A stretch of DNA of 64,000 nt, from the NCBI GenBank assembly GCA_028285405.1, contig JANQPH010000026.1:1-64000 (forward strand), written 5' to 3'. The notes under the pieces were generated by a model. It was not told the origin of the DNA and searched no databases. It saw only the letters and a list, made by a program, of their open reading frames with translations. The DNA is from Thermoleophilia bacterium. GTDB lineage: Bacteria > Actinomycetota > Thermoleophilia > Miltoncostaeales > Miltoncostaeaceae. The first letter of the stretch is position 1. Every line of letters begins with the position of its first letter. Both the position numbers and the translations under genes were made by a program. This document shows, piece by piece, positions 1 through 10,118 of the stretch.

Positions 1-1
1 G

Positions 2-1978
2 ATCTCGATGGTGCCGCCGCTGCAGTTCGACTACTGGCAGTGGGTCACCCTCGCCCTCGCGACGCCCGTCGTGCTGTGGGCCGGATGGCCGTTCCACGCG
101 GCCGCCGGGCGAGCCCTGCGCCACGGGACCGCCTCGATGGACACCCTCGTGTCGATCGGCACCCTGGCCGCCTGGGCGTGGTCCATCGCGGTGATGCTCT
201 TCACCAGCGCGGGCGATCCGGGCATGCGGATGTCGTTCGAGATCATCCCCGCCCGCGGCGAGGGACTGCACCACGTCTACTTCGAGGTCAGCGCCGTCGT
301 CGTCACCTTCCTCCTGCTCGGGCGCTACCTGGAGGCGCGCGCCAAGCGCAACGCGGGCGCGGCCCTCGCGGCGCTGCTGGCGCTCGGCGCCAAGGAGGCG
401 AGCGTGCTCGGGCCCGATGGTCGTGAGCACCGGGTCCCGATCGACGAGCTCACCACCGGGCAGCGCTTCGTGGTCCGCCCCGGCGAGAAGGTGGCGACCG
501 ACGGGGTCGTCGAGGAAGGTGCCTCCGCGCTGGACGAGTCGCTGCTCACCGGCGAGTCGATGCCCGTCGAGAAGGCTCCGGGCGACGAGGTCATCGGCGC
601 CACGGTCAACATGGGTGGACGCGTGGTCGTGCGAGCGACGAGCGTCGGGGCCGACACCGCGCTGGCGCAGATCGGACGGCTCGTCTCGGACGCCCAGTCG
701 GGCAAGGCGCCGGTGCAGCGCCTTGCCGATCGGGTGTCGGCGGTGTTCGTGCCGGTGGTGCTCCTCATCGCCGCCGCCACGCTGGGCTTCTGGCTCGGGA
801 CCGGCGAGTCGGCGGCGTTCGCGGTCACGGCGACCGTGGCGGTGCTCATCATCGCCTGCCCCTGCGCGCTCGGGCTCGCCACACCCACCGCGCTCATGGT
901 GGGCACCGGACGTGGGGCGCAGCTCGGCCTGCTCATCAAGGGCCCAGAGGTGCTCGAGTCGACCCGATCCGTCGACACGATCCTGCTGGACAAGACCGGG
1001 ACGGTGACGACCGGACAGATGCGCCTCGTCACGATGGCCGTCGCGGACGGCGTCAGCGAGGACGAGGCGTTCCGGCTCGTCGGCAGCCTCGAGGACTCCT
1101 CCGAGCATCCGATCGCGCGGGCGATCGCGGGCGCGGCGCGGGATCGGCTCGGCGAGCTGCCGCCACCCGAGTCATTCCAGAACCGCGAGGGCCTCGGGGT
1201 CGAGGGCGTCGTCGACGGGCACGGGGTGATCGTCGGCCGCCCGGCGCTCTTGGCCGACTGGGGCGTGCACCTCCCGGAGGCGCTGGATCGGGTTCGCCAG
1301 GACGCCGAGGGTCGGGGTCAGACTGCCATCGCGGCCAGCTGGGACGGCAAGCCGGCCGCGGTCTTCGTCGTCGCCGACACCCCGAAGGCCAGCTCCGTCG
1401 AGGCGGTGGGGCGCCTGCGCGGACTGGGGCTGCGGCCGGTGCTGCTCACGGGCGACAACCGCACGACCGCCGACGCCGTCGCCGCGCAGGTCGGGATCGA
1501 CGAGGTGATCGCGGAGGTCCTCCCGGCCGACAAGGCACGGGTCGTGGCCGAGCTCCAACAGGAGGGGCGCGTCGTCGCGATGGTGGGCGACGGCGTGAAC
1601 GACGCGCCGGCGCTCGCCCAGGCGGACCTCGGTCTCGCCATCGGCACGGGAACCGACGTGGCCATCGAGGCGTCGGACCTGACGCTCGTCTCGGGCGATC
1701 TCAACGCGGCGCCCGATGCGATCCGCCTCTCGCGCAGGACGCTCACCATCATCCGCGAGAACCTGTTCTGGGCGTTCGCCTACAACGTGGTGCTGATCCC
1801 CGCCGCGGCCGTCGGACTCCTGAACCCGCTGCTGGCGGGAGCGGCCATGGCGTTCTCGAGCGTCTTCGTCGTCACCAACTCGTTGCGCCTGCGCAGGTTC
1901 CGGCGCGAGCCCAGCCAGGGGCTGGATCCGCAATCGCTTCCCGGAGGCGAGAAGGGCGCTCGCGTCGCCGCCACCTGA
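2..1978 (+). CDS. copA: Heavy-metal (copper-type) P1B ATPase, 5' partial
   Basis: ATP-driven metal-ion exporter of the cytoplasmic membrane; the frame is already open at the window edge, so the N-terminal metal-binding domain and first helices lie outside. Counting from the first ATG (position 8), the TGES actuator motif (LLTGES) is near residue 180, the CPC metal site in a transmembrane helix near 284, the phosphorylated Asp of DKTGT near 328, the SSEHP motif of P1B ATPases near 365, and the GDGVNDAP hinge near 525, followed by two C-terminal helices. The CPC motif fits Cu(I)/Ag(I) pumps (CopA group) rather than Zn/Cd pumps, which also have CPC but a different last helix, so the metal is likely but not certain. 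No regulator is visible next to it within the window. Confidence 0.9.
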   Translation: MSMVPPLQFDYWQWVTLALATPVVLWAGWPFHAAAGRALRHGTASMDTLVSIGTLAAWAWSIAVMLFTSAGDPGMRMSFEIIPARGEGLHHVYFEVSAVVVTFLLLGRYLEARAKRNAGAALAALLALGAKEASVLGPDGREHRVPIDELTTGQRFVVRPGEKVATDGVVEEGASALDESLLTGESMPVEKAPGDEVIGATVNMGGRVVVRATSVGADTALAQIGRLVSDAQSGKAPVQRLADRVSAVFVPVVLLIAAATLGFWLGTGESAAFAVTATVAVLIIACPCALGLATPTALMVGTGRGAQLGLLIKGPEVLESTRSVDTILLDKTGTVTTGQMRLVTMAVADGVSEDEAFRLVGSLEDSSEHPIARAIAGAARDRLGELPPPESFQNREGLGVEGVVDGHGVIVGRPALLADWGVHLPEALDRVRQDAEGRGQTAIAASWDGKPAAVFVVADTPKASSVEAVGRLRGLGLRPVLLTGDNRTTADAVAAQVGIDEVIAEVLPADKARVVAELQQEGRVVAMVGDGVNDAPALAQADLGLAIGTGTDVAIEASDLTLVSGDLNAAPDAIRLSRRTLTIIRENLFWAFAYNVVLIPAAAVGLLNPLLAGAAMAFSSVFVVTNSLRLRRFRREPSQGLDPQSLPGGEKGARVAAT

Positions 1979-2038
1979 GCGGCGCGACCGAGAGCGAGGA
2001 GCCTGAGCCCGCCCCGGCCGGAGCCGGTCGGCGCGCCG

Positions 2039-2512
2039 TCACAGCTCCCGGAGGGGTGAGGCGGCGAATCGACTGGCGATCGCTGCACGGTTCCACGCGT
2101 TGATCGCGATGATCGCCGTCACGAGCCGGTTCAGCTCGTCGACCGAGAACTCCTCGCTCGCCGCCGCAAGCGCCGCGTCGACATCGCCGTCGGCGCTCAC
2201 CGTCGTGATGGCGTCCGTAAGCGCGAGCGCAGCTCGCTCGCGGCTCGTGAAGAAGTCGGAGTCTCGCCACGCCGCGAGGGCGAAGAGCCGCCGGGGGTCC
2301 TCACCGCCCTTGATGGCGTGCGCGGTGTGCGTGTCGATGCAGTACGAGCAGCGGTTGAGGATGCTGGCGCGCACCTTCACGAGCTCGTCCAGTCCCTCGC
2401 CAAAGGCGCCCGCGCTGCGGGTGATCGCCGCCAGGGCGCGGTACGCCTCGGGCAGTCCCTTCTTGATGTCGACCTGCTGGTCGGTGTCGCCTGCCGCCTC
2501 GGTTGCGCTCAC
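2039..2512 (-). CDS. Carboxymuconolactone decarboxylase/AhpD-family protein
   Basis: 157-residue alpha-helical protein of the AhpD-like family, members of which are thiol-dependent alkylhydroperoxidases. The redox motif is CSYCIDTH (Cys55, Cys58, His62), the arrangement expected for AhpD-like peroxidases. The open frame extends 13 codons further upstream, but a GTG at 2512 preceded by AAAGGAG with six-base spacing is the better start. It is the third gene of an ArsR-MMPL-AhpD run on the minus strand, 87 bases after the transporter. Role in organic-peroxide or thiol stress is inferred from the family; the physiological substrate is unknown. Confidence 0.82.
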   Translation of the reverse strand: MSATEAAGDTDQQVDIKKGLPEAYRALAAITRSAGAFGEGLDELVKVRASILNRCSYCIDTHTAHAIKGGEDPRRLFALAAWRDSDFFTSRERAALALTDAITTVSADGDVDAALAAASEEFSVDELNRLVTAIIAINAWNRAAIASRFAASPLREL

Positions 2513-2599
2513 GCGGTCTCCTTTCGACGCTGTTGTGGCTCTCCGCCGCACGACGTGCTGGGCCTGGCTCGCGCGCCGGCGGGCTCCGTGTGGCTGCGG

Positions 2600-4708
2600 T
2601 CAGTGGCCAAAGCGCACCTCCGGCAACACGCGGGTGATCCACGTCGGCTGCCACCAGGCGGCGGCGCCCACGAGCCGGAGGGCGACCGGCACCAGGAGGA
2701 GTCGAACCAGGAGGGCGTCGAGGAGGACGGCCGTCCCCAGGACGATCCCCATCTCCTTCGGCGGGATCGGGCCGGAGAGCGCGAAGGTGAAGAACACCGC
2801 GACCATCACGGCGGCGGCCGCGAGCACGACGGGTCCCGTGTAGGACATGCCGGCGACCATCGCCTCGCGGGCATCGCCCGTTCGGTCCCAGTGCTCCTTC
2901 ATCGACGACAGCAGGAACACGGTGTAGTCCATGCTGATCGCGAAGACCATCGCGAAGAAGAACACCGGGCCCCAGGCGTTGAGGAACCCCTGCGACTCGA
3001 ATCCGAGCAGCCCCGACAGCCAGCCTTCCTGGAAGATCAGCCGCGCCACGCCGAAGGCGGCACCGACCGCGAGCAGGTTGGTGACCACGCCGATCGCCGC
3101 GGCCACCGGTGCCTGGAAGGCGACCAGCAGGAGCAGGAACCCGAGGACCAGGACGATGCCGATCACCGCGGGCGTCACCCGTCCGAGGGACGACTCGAGG
3201 TCGACGTTCTCGACGGCAGCGCCACCGACGAGCACCCCGTCGGGCATCGCCGCGCGCAGGCGGTCGACGGTCGGACCGATCTCGGAGTCGGAGGGGTCGG
3301 TCGCCGGGATGGCCTGGACGAGTGCCAGGTCGTCCCCGCCCGCCTGCGGTGGCGTGACCGCGACGATGTTGGCATCGTCGCCGGCCGCGTCCGCCGCGAG
3401 CCCCATCTCCCGGGTCGGGCCGACGAGCTGGATCGCGCCCGGGGCGCCCGGACCGAACGCGGCGGCGACCTGCTCGTAGCCGACTCGGGAGGTGTCACCC
3501 GACGGAACCACGGCGATCGAGGGCATGCCCGTGCGCAGTCCGAAGACCGGGGCGGCAAGGAGAAGGAGGACGACGAGCGCCGCCGCGCCGAGCGGGATCG
3601 GGCGCCGCCAGATGCGCTGGGCCCACCCCTCGAACCGAGACGAGCGCTGGTCCTCGAGGCGCGCCCAGGGCAGGGCCCCCTTGTTCACCCGATGCCCGAG
3701 CGTGTGCAGCACGGCGGGGAGCAGGGTCAGCGTCGCCAGGAGGATGAAGACGACCGAGAGCATGATTCCGAGCGCCATCGACCGGAACGCCGGGCTCGGA
3801 ACGAGCATCACCGCCGTCAGCGAGATCAACACGGTGATGCCCGAGAAGAGGACGGCCTTGCCGGCGGTGTCCATCGTCTCCGTGATCGCATCGAGTCGCG
3901 ATCGCCGCTCGCCGAACAGGCTCTTGCGGTAGCGGAAGATGATGAACAGCGCGTAGTCGATGCCGAGCGCCAGGGCGAACATGAGCGCGAAGTTCATCGC
4001 CCAGATCGAGATGTCGAAGGTCTGGCTCAGCAGCACGAGCGATCCGGCCGAGGCGACCAGGCTGATGATCGTCAGAAGCAGTGGCAGCCCGGCGGCGACG
4101 AGCGCACCGAAGGCGACCAGCAGGATCGCCAGCGTCACAGGCCAGCTGATGATCTCCGAGCGGAGCATTGCCTCGCGGTTGGCCTCGTTGAAGTCCGACC
4201 ACATCCCCGAGGCGCCGGTGAGCTCGACGCTCACGGCGTCGGTCCCCGCGCCCTGGAGCTCGCCCTTGAGGTCGGTGGCGACGGCGACCATCTCGGTGGG
4301 ATCCGCCCCGGCCCCGCCCAGCACGACGGCCGTGCGGCGGTCCTCGCTGATCGTCACGCCAGGCCGCGGCGGGATGACGGCGGCGACCTCCGGCTCATCC
4401 GCCAGGGCCCGCTGCACGTCGGCGACGACACCTCGGAACTCGGGGTCGTCGAGCGTCGCCGAATCGGAGTGGACCACCGCCCACAGCGCGTACGAGTCGT
4501 TGCCGCCGAAGTTCGGCCCGATCAGCTCGCGCGCGTCGACGGACTCGGACCTCGAGTCCCACCAGCCGGCGCCCGAGAGCGCATGCTCGACCCGTGGGGC
4601 GAGCGCGCCCAGCCCGATGACCCCGACGATCCAGATCACGGCCACGATCCGGCCGTGGGTCGCGCACCAGCGGCCCAGCCGCCCGATCGGCCCGGCCCTC
4701 ACCGGCAC
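2600..4708 (-). CDS. MMPL-family RND transporter
   Basis: 702-residue membrane protein with the duplicated MMPL architecture: one N-terminal helix (about residues 20-38), an extracytoplasmic domain to about 185, a block of helices, a second extracytoplasmic region and a second helix block. The proton-relay Asp-Tyr pairs are visible as GIDYALF (D251-Y252) and SMDYTVF in the second half. MMPL proteins export lipids, siderophores or drugs in Actinobacteria; the cargo here cannot be read from sequence. It starts at a GTG only 22 bases after the stop of the ArsR gene, so both are very probably co-transcribed and the transporter is likely under ArsR control. Confidence 0.88.
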   Translation of the reverse strand: MPVRAGPIGRLGRWCATHGRIVAVIWIVGVIGLGALAPRVEHALSGAGWWDSRSESVDARELIGPNFGGNDSYALWAVVHSDSATLDDPEFRGVVADVQRALADEPEVAAVIPPRPGVTISEDRRTAVVLGGAGADPTEMVAVATDLKGELQGAGTDAVSVELTGASGMWSDFNEANREAMLRSEIISWPVTLAILLVAFGALVAAGLPLLLTIISLVASAGSLVLLSQTFDISIWAMNFALMFALALGIDYALFIIFRYRKSLFGERRSRLDAITETMDTAGKAVLFSGITVLISLTAVMLVPSPAFRSMALGIMLSVVFILLATLTLLPAVLHTLGHRVNKGALPWARLEDQRSSRFEGWAQRIWRRPIPLGAAALVVLLLLAAPVFGLRTGMPSIAVVPSGDTSRVGYEQVAAAFGPGAPGAIQLVGPTREMGLAADAAGDDANIVAVTPPQAGGDDLALVQAIPATDPSDSEIGPTVDRLRAAMPDGVLVGGAAVENVDLESSLGRVTPAVIGIVLVLGFLLLLVAFQAPVAAAIGVVTNLLAVGAAFGVARLIFQEGWLSGLLGFESQGFLNAWGPVFFFAMVFAISMDYTVFLLSSMKEHWDRTGDAREAMVAGMSYTGPVVLAAAAVMVAVFFTFALSGPIPPKEMGIVLGTAVLLDALLVRLLLVPVALRLVGAAAWWQPTWITRVLPEVRFGH

Positions 4709-4730
4709 CCGATGCCGAACCGGCGTGCGA

Positions 4731-5096
4731 TCACCGCGCGGACGTCTGCTCGGCGGTCGATCCGCTCACGGCGGCGAGCGCACGGTCGAGCTGCTCGATG
4801 ACGCCGCCGCACACCGCGTCACAGATGGCGAGGACGGACGGATCGACGATCCGGTAGCGAACGTAGTTTCCGTCCTTTCGGCGAGCGACGATCCCCTCCG
4901 CGTGGAGCAGGCCGAGGTGGCGGGAGACGTTCTGCTGAGTCGTCCCGGCGGCGGCGGTCAGCTCGCCGACGGTCGCCTCGCCGTCTCGGAGCGTGTTGAG
5001 CAGCCGGATCCGCGTGGGATCGCCGATGGCCGACAGGCGGCGAGCGATGCGCTCGACCATCTCGTCCGACAGGGCTGGCTGATCGCTCCGTGCCAT
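4731..5096 (-). CDS. ArsR-family transcriptional regulator
   Basis: 121-residue winged-helix repressor: DPTRIRLLNTL, then the recognition helix region TTQQNVSRHLGLL and the beta-wing RRKDGNYVRYRI. There is no CxC site in the recognition helix, but a CDAVC pair lies in the C-terminal helix, where some ArsR members bind metal or form a redox dithiol. A TTG start seven codons upstream is possible; ATG at 5096 is preferred because a -10-like GATATA lies six bases before it, suggesting a leaderless mRNA. Heads the ArsR-MMPL-AhpD operon and probably regulates it. The inducer is unknown. Confidence 0.85.
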   Translation of the reverse strand: MARSDQPALSDEMVERIARRLSAIGDPTRIRLLNTLRDGEATVGELTAAAGTTQQNVSRHLGLLHAEGIVARRKDGNYVRYRIVDPSVLAICDAVCGGVIEQLDRALAAVSGSTAEQTSAR

Positions 5097-5102
5097 GGGC
5101 GG

Positions 5103-5138
5103 TATATCAGCACACAAGTAAGTAGTTGTCTAGTTGTT
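5103..5138 (-). promoter_or_regulatory. Promoter and candidate operator of the ArsR-MMPL operon
   Basis: Reading on the minus strand, TAGACA (5133-5128) and an overlapping TGATAT/GATATA (5109-5103) are separated by 18-19 bases and end six bases before the ArsR ATG. A tandem 8-mer (TAGTTGTC at 5123-5130, TAGTTGTT at 5131-5138 on the plus strand) overlaps the -35 element and is a plausible regulator site. The assignment is by pattern only. Confidence 0.45.
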
Positions 5139-5238
5139 CTCGCGGTGGCCCGGTTCCTCCTGCTGCGGTCGCAACCGTGAACATCGCGATGCAGTCGGGA
5201 GGCTTGCGCCCTGTGAGCACGCCCTGCATGTTGGGGGC

Positions 5239-6588
5239 ATGCGACTTGGAGTCGTCCCGGCGCTCGCGGTAGGCGCGCTCCTTGTTGGTGGAGCAAGCGC
5301 AACCGGAGCCATCTCGGGTGAGGCGCGCCTGAAGGGAGAGCTCCGAAGCGCAGACCGCTCGGGGAACCAAACGCTCGTCGCCGGACGCGCTGGCCCCAAC
5401 CATGTCGCGGTCTGGTCGCACAGGGCACGAGGCCCGTGGCGCCAGCTGGTGCGGGTGCCCGCACGCAAGGCTCAGGCGATCACGGTGCTCGGGTCGCAAT
5501 CGGGTGCGGCACTGGTTGCATGGGAGGATCGGCAGTCGGGCGGCCGTCGGCACACCCGAGTGATGGAACGCAGCAATGCGACCTCGCCGTTTCGCGCCCC
5601 GGTCACGCTGTCGTCCGGCACGGGCTATGGCCACGCACCCCGAGCAGCAGCATCCGCGTCCGGACGCCAGGTCGTGGCGTGGCGAGGGGCACGCGGAGAG
5701 AGCGGAACCGTCTACGCGGTCGAGCGCGCGGCGGGTGGCGCCTGGACTCCGCCACGGGACATCGCGGGGCCCAGGGATCCGGGGCATCTGGACGGTCTCC
5801 GTGTGACCGACTCGGGTGCAGCCGCGTGGTGGAGCGAACGGTTCGGACCGGCCGAGCTCGACCTCGCGACGATCTTCTCGTCGAGCGGTGAGCCCGGGGC
5901 GTGGTCCGAACCGAGAGAGCTGGCCCGCTCGAGCGAGTCGGGTCCAGGCCCACCTCGGGTGGTGTTTCGAGCCGAGCTCGGCGTCGATGGCCGTGGGGTG
6001 CCCGCCGCGGTCTGGTCGGAACTGCGAGACAGCGCCAGAGGTGTCGTCGACTGCCTGCGTGCCTCCGCCTCGACCGGTCAAGCCCCCGTCGAGATCCTCT
6101 GCACACGTGACATCTCGATCACCGGCACCTGGCTGGCAACGCCCTCGAGCCGGGGCGGGTCAGTCCTGGCCCTCGTCGACGAGCGGGGACGAGTGGAGTT
6201 GCATCGGATTGCGCCGAACGCAGCCTCGGCGGCGCGGCTGGCGGCATTCCGCATCAAGAGATGGTCATTCTGGGAGCTGGCCGCGCTCGAAGAACGCCCG
6301 AATGGCAACATCCGCCTCATCCTGACGTCCGACCCGACGCTCAGCGGGCGCCCGGGACTCGATCTCATCACCGTCGAGACCACAGCTGACGGTCAGGTGC
6401 TGATGAGGCGCCGAGAGAGCCGCCGGAAGACCGGCGAGCTCCCGCTGGTCCTGCCGTTCGAGACTGCCCTGGGCGGCGTCTACCTGCCGGTGGACGACTT
6501 GGGCGACATCGTCGAGGCCGTTCGCACCAGTCGCTTCAGGCCTCCACTGTTCCAGCGGGTTGGCGTGCTGCTCCCAGCCCGCCAGTAG
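5239..6588 (+). CDS. Exported protein of unknown function
   Basis: 449-residue protein starting at ATG 5239 with an immediate signal peptide (MRLGVVPALAVGALLVGGA); the open frame runs back to 5134, but that extension has no membrane-targeting logic. The mature part consists of repeated short beta-rich segments with Ala-Trp and Val-Trp patches (VAVWSH, LVAWED, VVAWRG, AAWWSE), which is the look of a beta-propeller or similar repeat fold. No catalytic motif recognised. It is divergent from the ArsR operon and convergent with the zinc-binding lipoprotein gene. Many long secreted proteins of this kind occur in the window. Confidence 0.6.
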   Translation: MRLGVVPALAVGALLVGGASATGAISGEARLKGELRSADRSGNQTLVAGRAGPNHVAVWSHRARGPWRQLVRVPARKAQAITVLGSQSGAALVAWEDRQSGGRRHTRVMERSNATSPFRAPVTLSSGTGYGHAPRAAASASGRQVVAWRGARGESGTVYAVERAAGGAWTPPRDIAGPRDPGHLDGLRVTDSGAAAWWSERFGPAELDLATIFSSSGEPGAWSEPRELARSSESGPGPPRVVFRAELGVDGRGVPAAVWSELRDSARGVVDCLRASASTGQAPVEILCTRDISITGTWLATPSSRGGSVLALVDERGRVELHRIAPNAASAARLAAFRIKRWSFWELAALEERPNGNIRLILTSDPTLSGRPGLDLITVETTADGQVLMRRRESRRKTGELPLVLPFETALGGVYLPVDDLGDIVEAVRTSRFRPPLFQRVGVLLPARQ

Positions 6589-6679
6589 CGGCCACCGACC
6601 CCTGGCGCATCGCTCGGGACGATCCGCGCCGAGCGCGCGCCAGGACCGAGTGGACCTCCGTTGACCGAAGGGCGGCGCC

Positions 6680-7816
6680 TCAGGAAGCCTCGCCGAGATG
6701 GGTGGCGATGATCTGGGCGTTGCTCGTCAGCATGCCGAGGTAGGTGTCGGCGTCCGAGCCCTCCGCCCCGAGGGCACCCGTCGAGAGCTCGGGGGCCACC
6801 TCGACCCCCGCCTCCCGGGCAATGGTCTCGAGCGTCTCGGGGGTCACGATGTTCTCGGGAAAGATCGCCGGCACACCCGACTCCTTCACCTGCTGGACCG
6901 CGGCTGCGACCTCGGCGGCGGACGGATCCGCGCCCTCGGTCGAGAGGGAGTTCAGCGCCGCGCCGAGCACCTCGAAGTCGTGCTCCTGCGCGAAGTAGCC
7001 GAACGCGTCGTGGTTGGTGAACAGCACGCGCTGACCGGCAGGAACCACGGCCAGCGTCTCACTGACCTGGTCACCCGCGGACTCGATCTCGGCGACGTAG
7101 GCGGCGGCGCGCTCCTGGTAGGCGTCGGCGTTCTCGGGGTCGACCGCGGCGAGGGTGTCGGCGACGTTCTGGGCCATCACGACGCCGTTCGCGGCCGTGA
7201 GCCAGACGTGCGGGTCCGGGCCCTCGTGCGAGTGGTCGTGTCCGGCCTCGCCCTCGCCCTCGTGGGCGTCGCCGTGGTCCTCGTGCTTCTCCTCGTCGCT
7301 GTGCTTCTCCTCGTCACCGTGATCGTGCTCGTCACCGTGATCGTGGTCGTGGTCGTCCTCGCCCTCGGAGTGTCCGTCCTCCTCGCCGCTGGCGTGTGCC
7401 TCGTCCTCGCCGTGCGCGTGGCCGTCCTCCTCCGAGAACTCGATCAGCTCCACTCCGTCCGAGAGCTCGCTGACTCCCGCTTCGGTACCCGAGGCGTCGA
7501 CCAGGTCCTCGAGCCAGCTCTCGAAGCCGAGCCCGATCGAGAACACCGCCTGGGCCTCGGTGATCGCCTCGGCGTCCCCGGGCTCGGGCTCGAAGGTGTG
7601 CGCGTCGGAGTCCCGGCCGACGAGGGTCTGCACGTCGACGTCCTCGCCGCCGACGTTCTCAACGATGTCGGCGACGACCGTCGTCGTCGCGACTACGGGA
7701 ACAGCGCTGTCGGTCCCCGCCTCGTCGTCGTCGCCGCCACAGGCGGCGGCGCCAAGGGCAAGCGCGCCGGCGGCGAGCGCGAGCGCGGGGAACTGGACCG
7801 ATCTTCTCCGAATCAC
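6680..7816 (-). CDS. znuA: Zinc/manganese ABC transporter substrate-binding lipoprotein (ZnuA-like)
   Basis: 378-residue solute-binding protein that captures Zn2+ outside the membrane for an ABC importer (cluster A-1, TroA/ZnuA family). It has an N-terminal signal with a lipobox-like LGAAAC, the conserved DAHTFEP region, an exceptionally long Asp/Glu/His-rich loop (about residues 125-205) typical of zinc binders, then DPHVWL and the FTNHDAFGYFA segment with metal-ligand His. GTG at 7816 is chosen because GAGGAG sits seven bases upstream; 15 extra upstream codons are open. It follows the Zur-box-controlled COG0523 gene by 77 bases with a strong hairpin between. No cognate permease or ATPase gene lies in the window, so the importer must be completed elsewhere. 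Confidence 0.9.
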   Translation of the reverse strand: MIRRRSVQFPALALAAGALALGAAACGGDDDEAGTDSAVPVVATTTVVADIVENVGGEDVDVQTLVGRDSDAHTFEPEPGDAEAITEAQAVFSIGLGFESWLEDLVDASGTEAGVSELSDGVELIEFSEEDGHAHGEDEAHASGEEDGHSEGEDDHDHDHGDEHDHGDEEKHSDEEKHEDHGDAHEGEGEAGHDHSHEGPDPHVWLTAANGVVMAQNVADTLAAVDPENADAYQERAAAYVAEIESAGDQVSETLAVVPAGQRVLFTNHDAFGYFAQEHDFEVLGAALNSLSTEGADPSAAEVAAAVQQVKESGVPAIFPENIVTPETLETIAREAGVEVAPELSTGALGAEGSDADTYLGMLTSNAQIIATHLGEAS

Positions 7817-7859
7817 AAGAGGCTCCTCGAGTGGCGGGGTGTGTGAGCGAACGGGCCGC

Positions 7860-7886
7860 ACCCGGCCCGGCGACGCCGGGCCGGGT
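7860..7886 (-). terminator. Strong GC hairpin between COG0523 and znuA genes
   Basis: Perfect inverted repeat with 12-bp arms (ACCCGGCCCGGC / GCCGGGCCGGGT) and a three-base loop, located in the 77-base gap downstream of the COG0523 stop and 43 bases before the znuA GTG. There is no U-tract. It could be a partial terminator or processing stem that lowers or uncouples znuA expression from the upstream gene. Confidence 0.55.
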
Positions 7887-7893
7887 GGCGACC

Positions 7894-9090
<1,197 letters not shown>

Positions 9091-9113
9091 CGATCACCTC
9101 CGTTTCGAGTGTG

Positions 9114-9148
9114 GCCTAGATGAGAATAGTAATCATTCCTATCTAGGC
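9114..9148 (-). promoter_or_regulatory. Zur-like box 1, upstream of the COG0523-znuA unit
   Basis: The 15-mer TGAGAATAGTAATCA (9121-9135) fits the 7-1-7 pattern TGA-n-AAT-n-ATT-n-TCA known for actinobacterial Zur, with two core mismatches. It is embedded in a 35-bp inverted repeat whose outer arms GCCTAGAT (9114-9121) and ATCTAGGC (9141-9148) are perfect. It lies in the gap between the zur stop and the COG0523 start, so it should control the latter. Confidence 0.78.
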
Positions 9149-9194
9149 ACACCCGATCGGGTGTGGAGAGGTCAGCCCGAGGGCGCCGCCGGGA

Positions 9195-9659
9195 TCAGCG
9201 AGACGAGCGCGCGGCGGATCGTGTGCCCGTGCGCCGCCCCCGAAGGACGATCTCGTGTGAGCTCAACTCGAATCCCGCGCGTGCTGCGGCCGCCTCGACC
9301 GCGCGCTCGAGCTCGGGGTCGCTGAAGGGCGCCACCTCGCCGGTGGCATCGTCGATGAAATGGTGGTGGTGGGATCCCGGCGCGGCGATCTCGAAGCGGG
9401 CGATCCCGCTCTCGTCGACGAGTCGGCGGACGAGGCCGAGCGCCGTGAGTTCCTCGAGGATTCGATAGACGGAGGCCTGCCCCGCGCGTCCTCCCTGCTC
9501 GCGAAGACGCGCGACGATGTCGCTCGCGCCCAGGAGGCACTGGCCCTCACGGGCCAGGAACTCGATCACCTCAACCCGCGCCGCTCCCAGACGAAGGCCG
9601 GCGCCCGCCACTCGCTCCGTCGCGAGCGCGCGCCACGCATCCTGCTCCGCTGCGTCCAT
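9195..9659 (-). CDS. zur: Fur-family zinc uptake regulator Zur, without the cysteine zinc site
   Basis: 154-residue Fur-family repressor: N-terminal winged helix ([24 protein letters not shown]) and a C-terminal dimerisation domain with the regulatory SHHHHFID motif and a later FELSSHEI. Assignment as Zur rests on family similarity and on the surrounding zinc genes carrying matching boxes. The two CxxC pairs that hold the structural zinc of classical Fur/Zur proteins are absent; the only cysteine is in QCLL, so folding must use other ligands or none. No Zur-like box precedes the gene itself. It lies just upstream (in transcription order) of the COG0523-znuA unit but is separated from it by 104 bases containing a box. 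Confidence 0.82.
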   Translation of the reverse strand: MDAAEQDAWRALATERVAGAGLRLGAARVEVIEFLAREGQCLLGASDIVARLREQGGRAGQASVYRILEELTALGLVRRLVDESGIARFEIAAPGSHHHHFIDDATGEVAPFSDPELERAVEAAAARAGFELSSHEIVLRGRRTGTRSAARSSR

Positions 9660-9703
9660 GCGAAGAGCATCGCAGGGCGGTCGCGGCCCTGCGAGTCACA
9701 TGC

Positions 9704-10057
9704 TCAGGCGCGGACGTGCACCGCCCCGTGGTCGTCGCAGTGGGCGCCGTGCGGATGGTGCAGGTGCCCATCGACAAGGAAGTCGACGTGATCGCCGTGT
9801 GGTACCGGCTCGTGCCCACACCCGGGCCCGTGCTGATGGCCCTCGGGGTGGCCGGCGCACCGGTGCTCGGGGGTGCAGTCGTTCGGGTTGGCGCTCGAAA
9901 CGGCGATGACGTGCTCCTCGACGCCACCACTGTCGGGGTGGTGCAGGTGCCCGTCGTGCAGGTAGTCGACGTGGCCGTCGTGCTCGATCGCGACGTGACC
10001 ACAGGACGGCCCGTGAACATGGTCGTGCGGTGCGTGAAGTGTCTGTTCGTTGCTCAT
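9704..10057 (-). CDS. Histidine-rich duplicated protein, probable zinc buffer or chaperone
   Basis: 117-residue, cytosolic-looking protein with about 25 histidines and no signal peptide. It is built of two copies of one unit: HGPSCGHVAIEHDGHVDYL + DGHLHHP and HGPGCGHEPVPHGDHVDFL + DGHLHHP, about 60 residues apart. The density of His, Asp and paired Cys strongly suggests metal binding; zinc is inferred from its place between zur and other box-bearing genes and from a Zur-like box 47 bases before its ATG. A cytosolic zinc store released in starvation or a shuttle to the COG0523 GTPases are both possible. No enzymatic motif. Confidence 0.75.
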   Translation of the reverse strand: MSNEQTLHAPHDHVHGPSCGHVAIEHDGHVDYLHDGHLHHPDSGGVEEHVIAVSSANPNDCTPEHRCAGHPEGHQHGPGCGHEPVPHGDHVDFLVDGHLHHPHGAHCDDHGAVHVRA

Positions 10058-10103
10058 GCACCGAGAGTGCACGGGTGGGAGCGTCGACTCAAGACGCCAA
10101 GAA

Positions 10104-10118
10104 CGAGACCTATTCTCA
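10104..10118 (-). promoter_or_regulatory. Zur-like box 4, upstream of the histidine-rich gene
   Basis: On the minus strand the sequence is TGAGAATAGGTCTCG, sharing the first eight bases with box 1 and ending one base short of the TCA half-site. It is the weakest of the four sites and is accepted mainly because its position, about 50 bases from the start codon, matches the other boxes. Confidence 0.5.

Noticed and set aside
2318-4801. 827-codon open frame on the plus strand
   Set aside because: Antisense to the MMPL gene, with Arg/Glu/His-rich low-complexity translation typical of a GC-rich shadow frame.
7231-7440. Repetitive GTGGTC/CTCGTC tract as a possible simple repeat element
   Set aside because: It is the coding sequence of the Asp/His-rich loop of the ZnuA-like protein.
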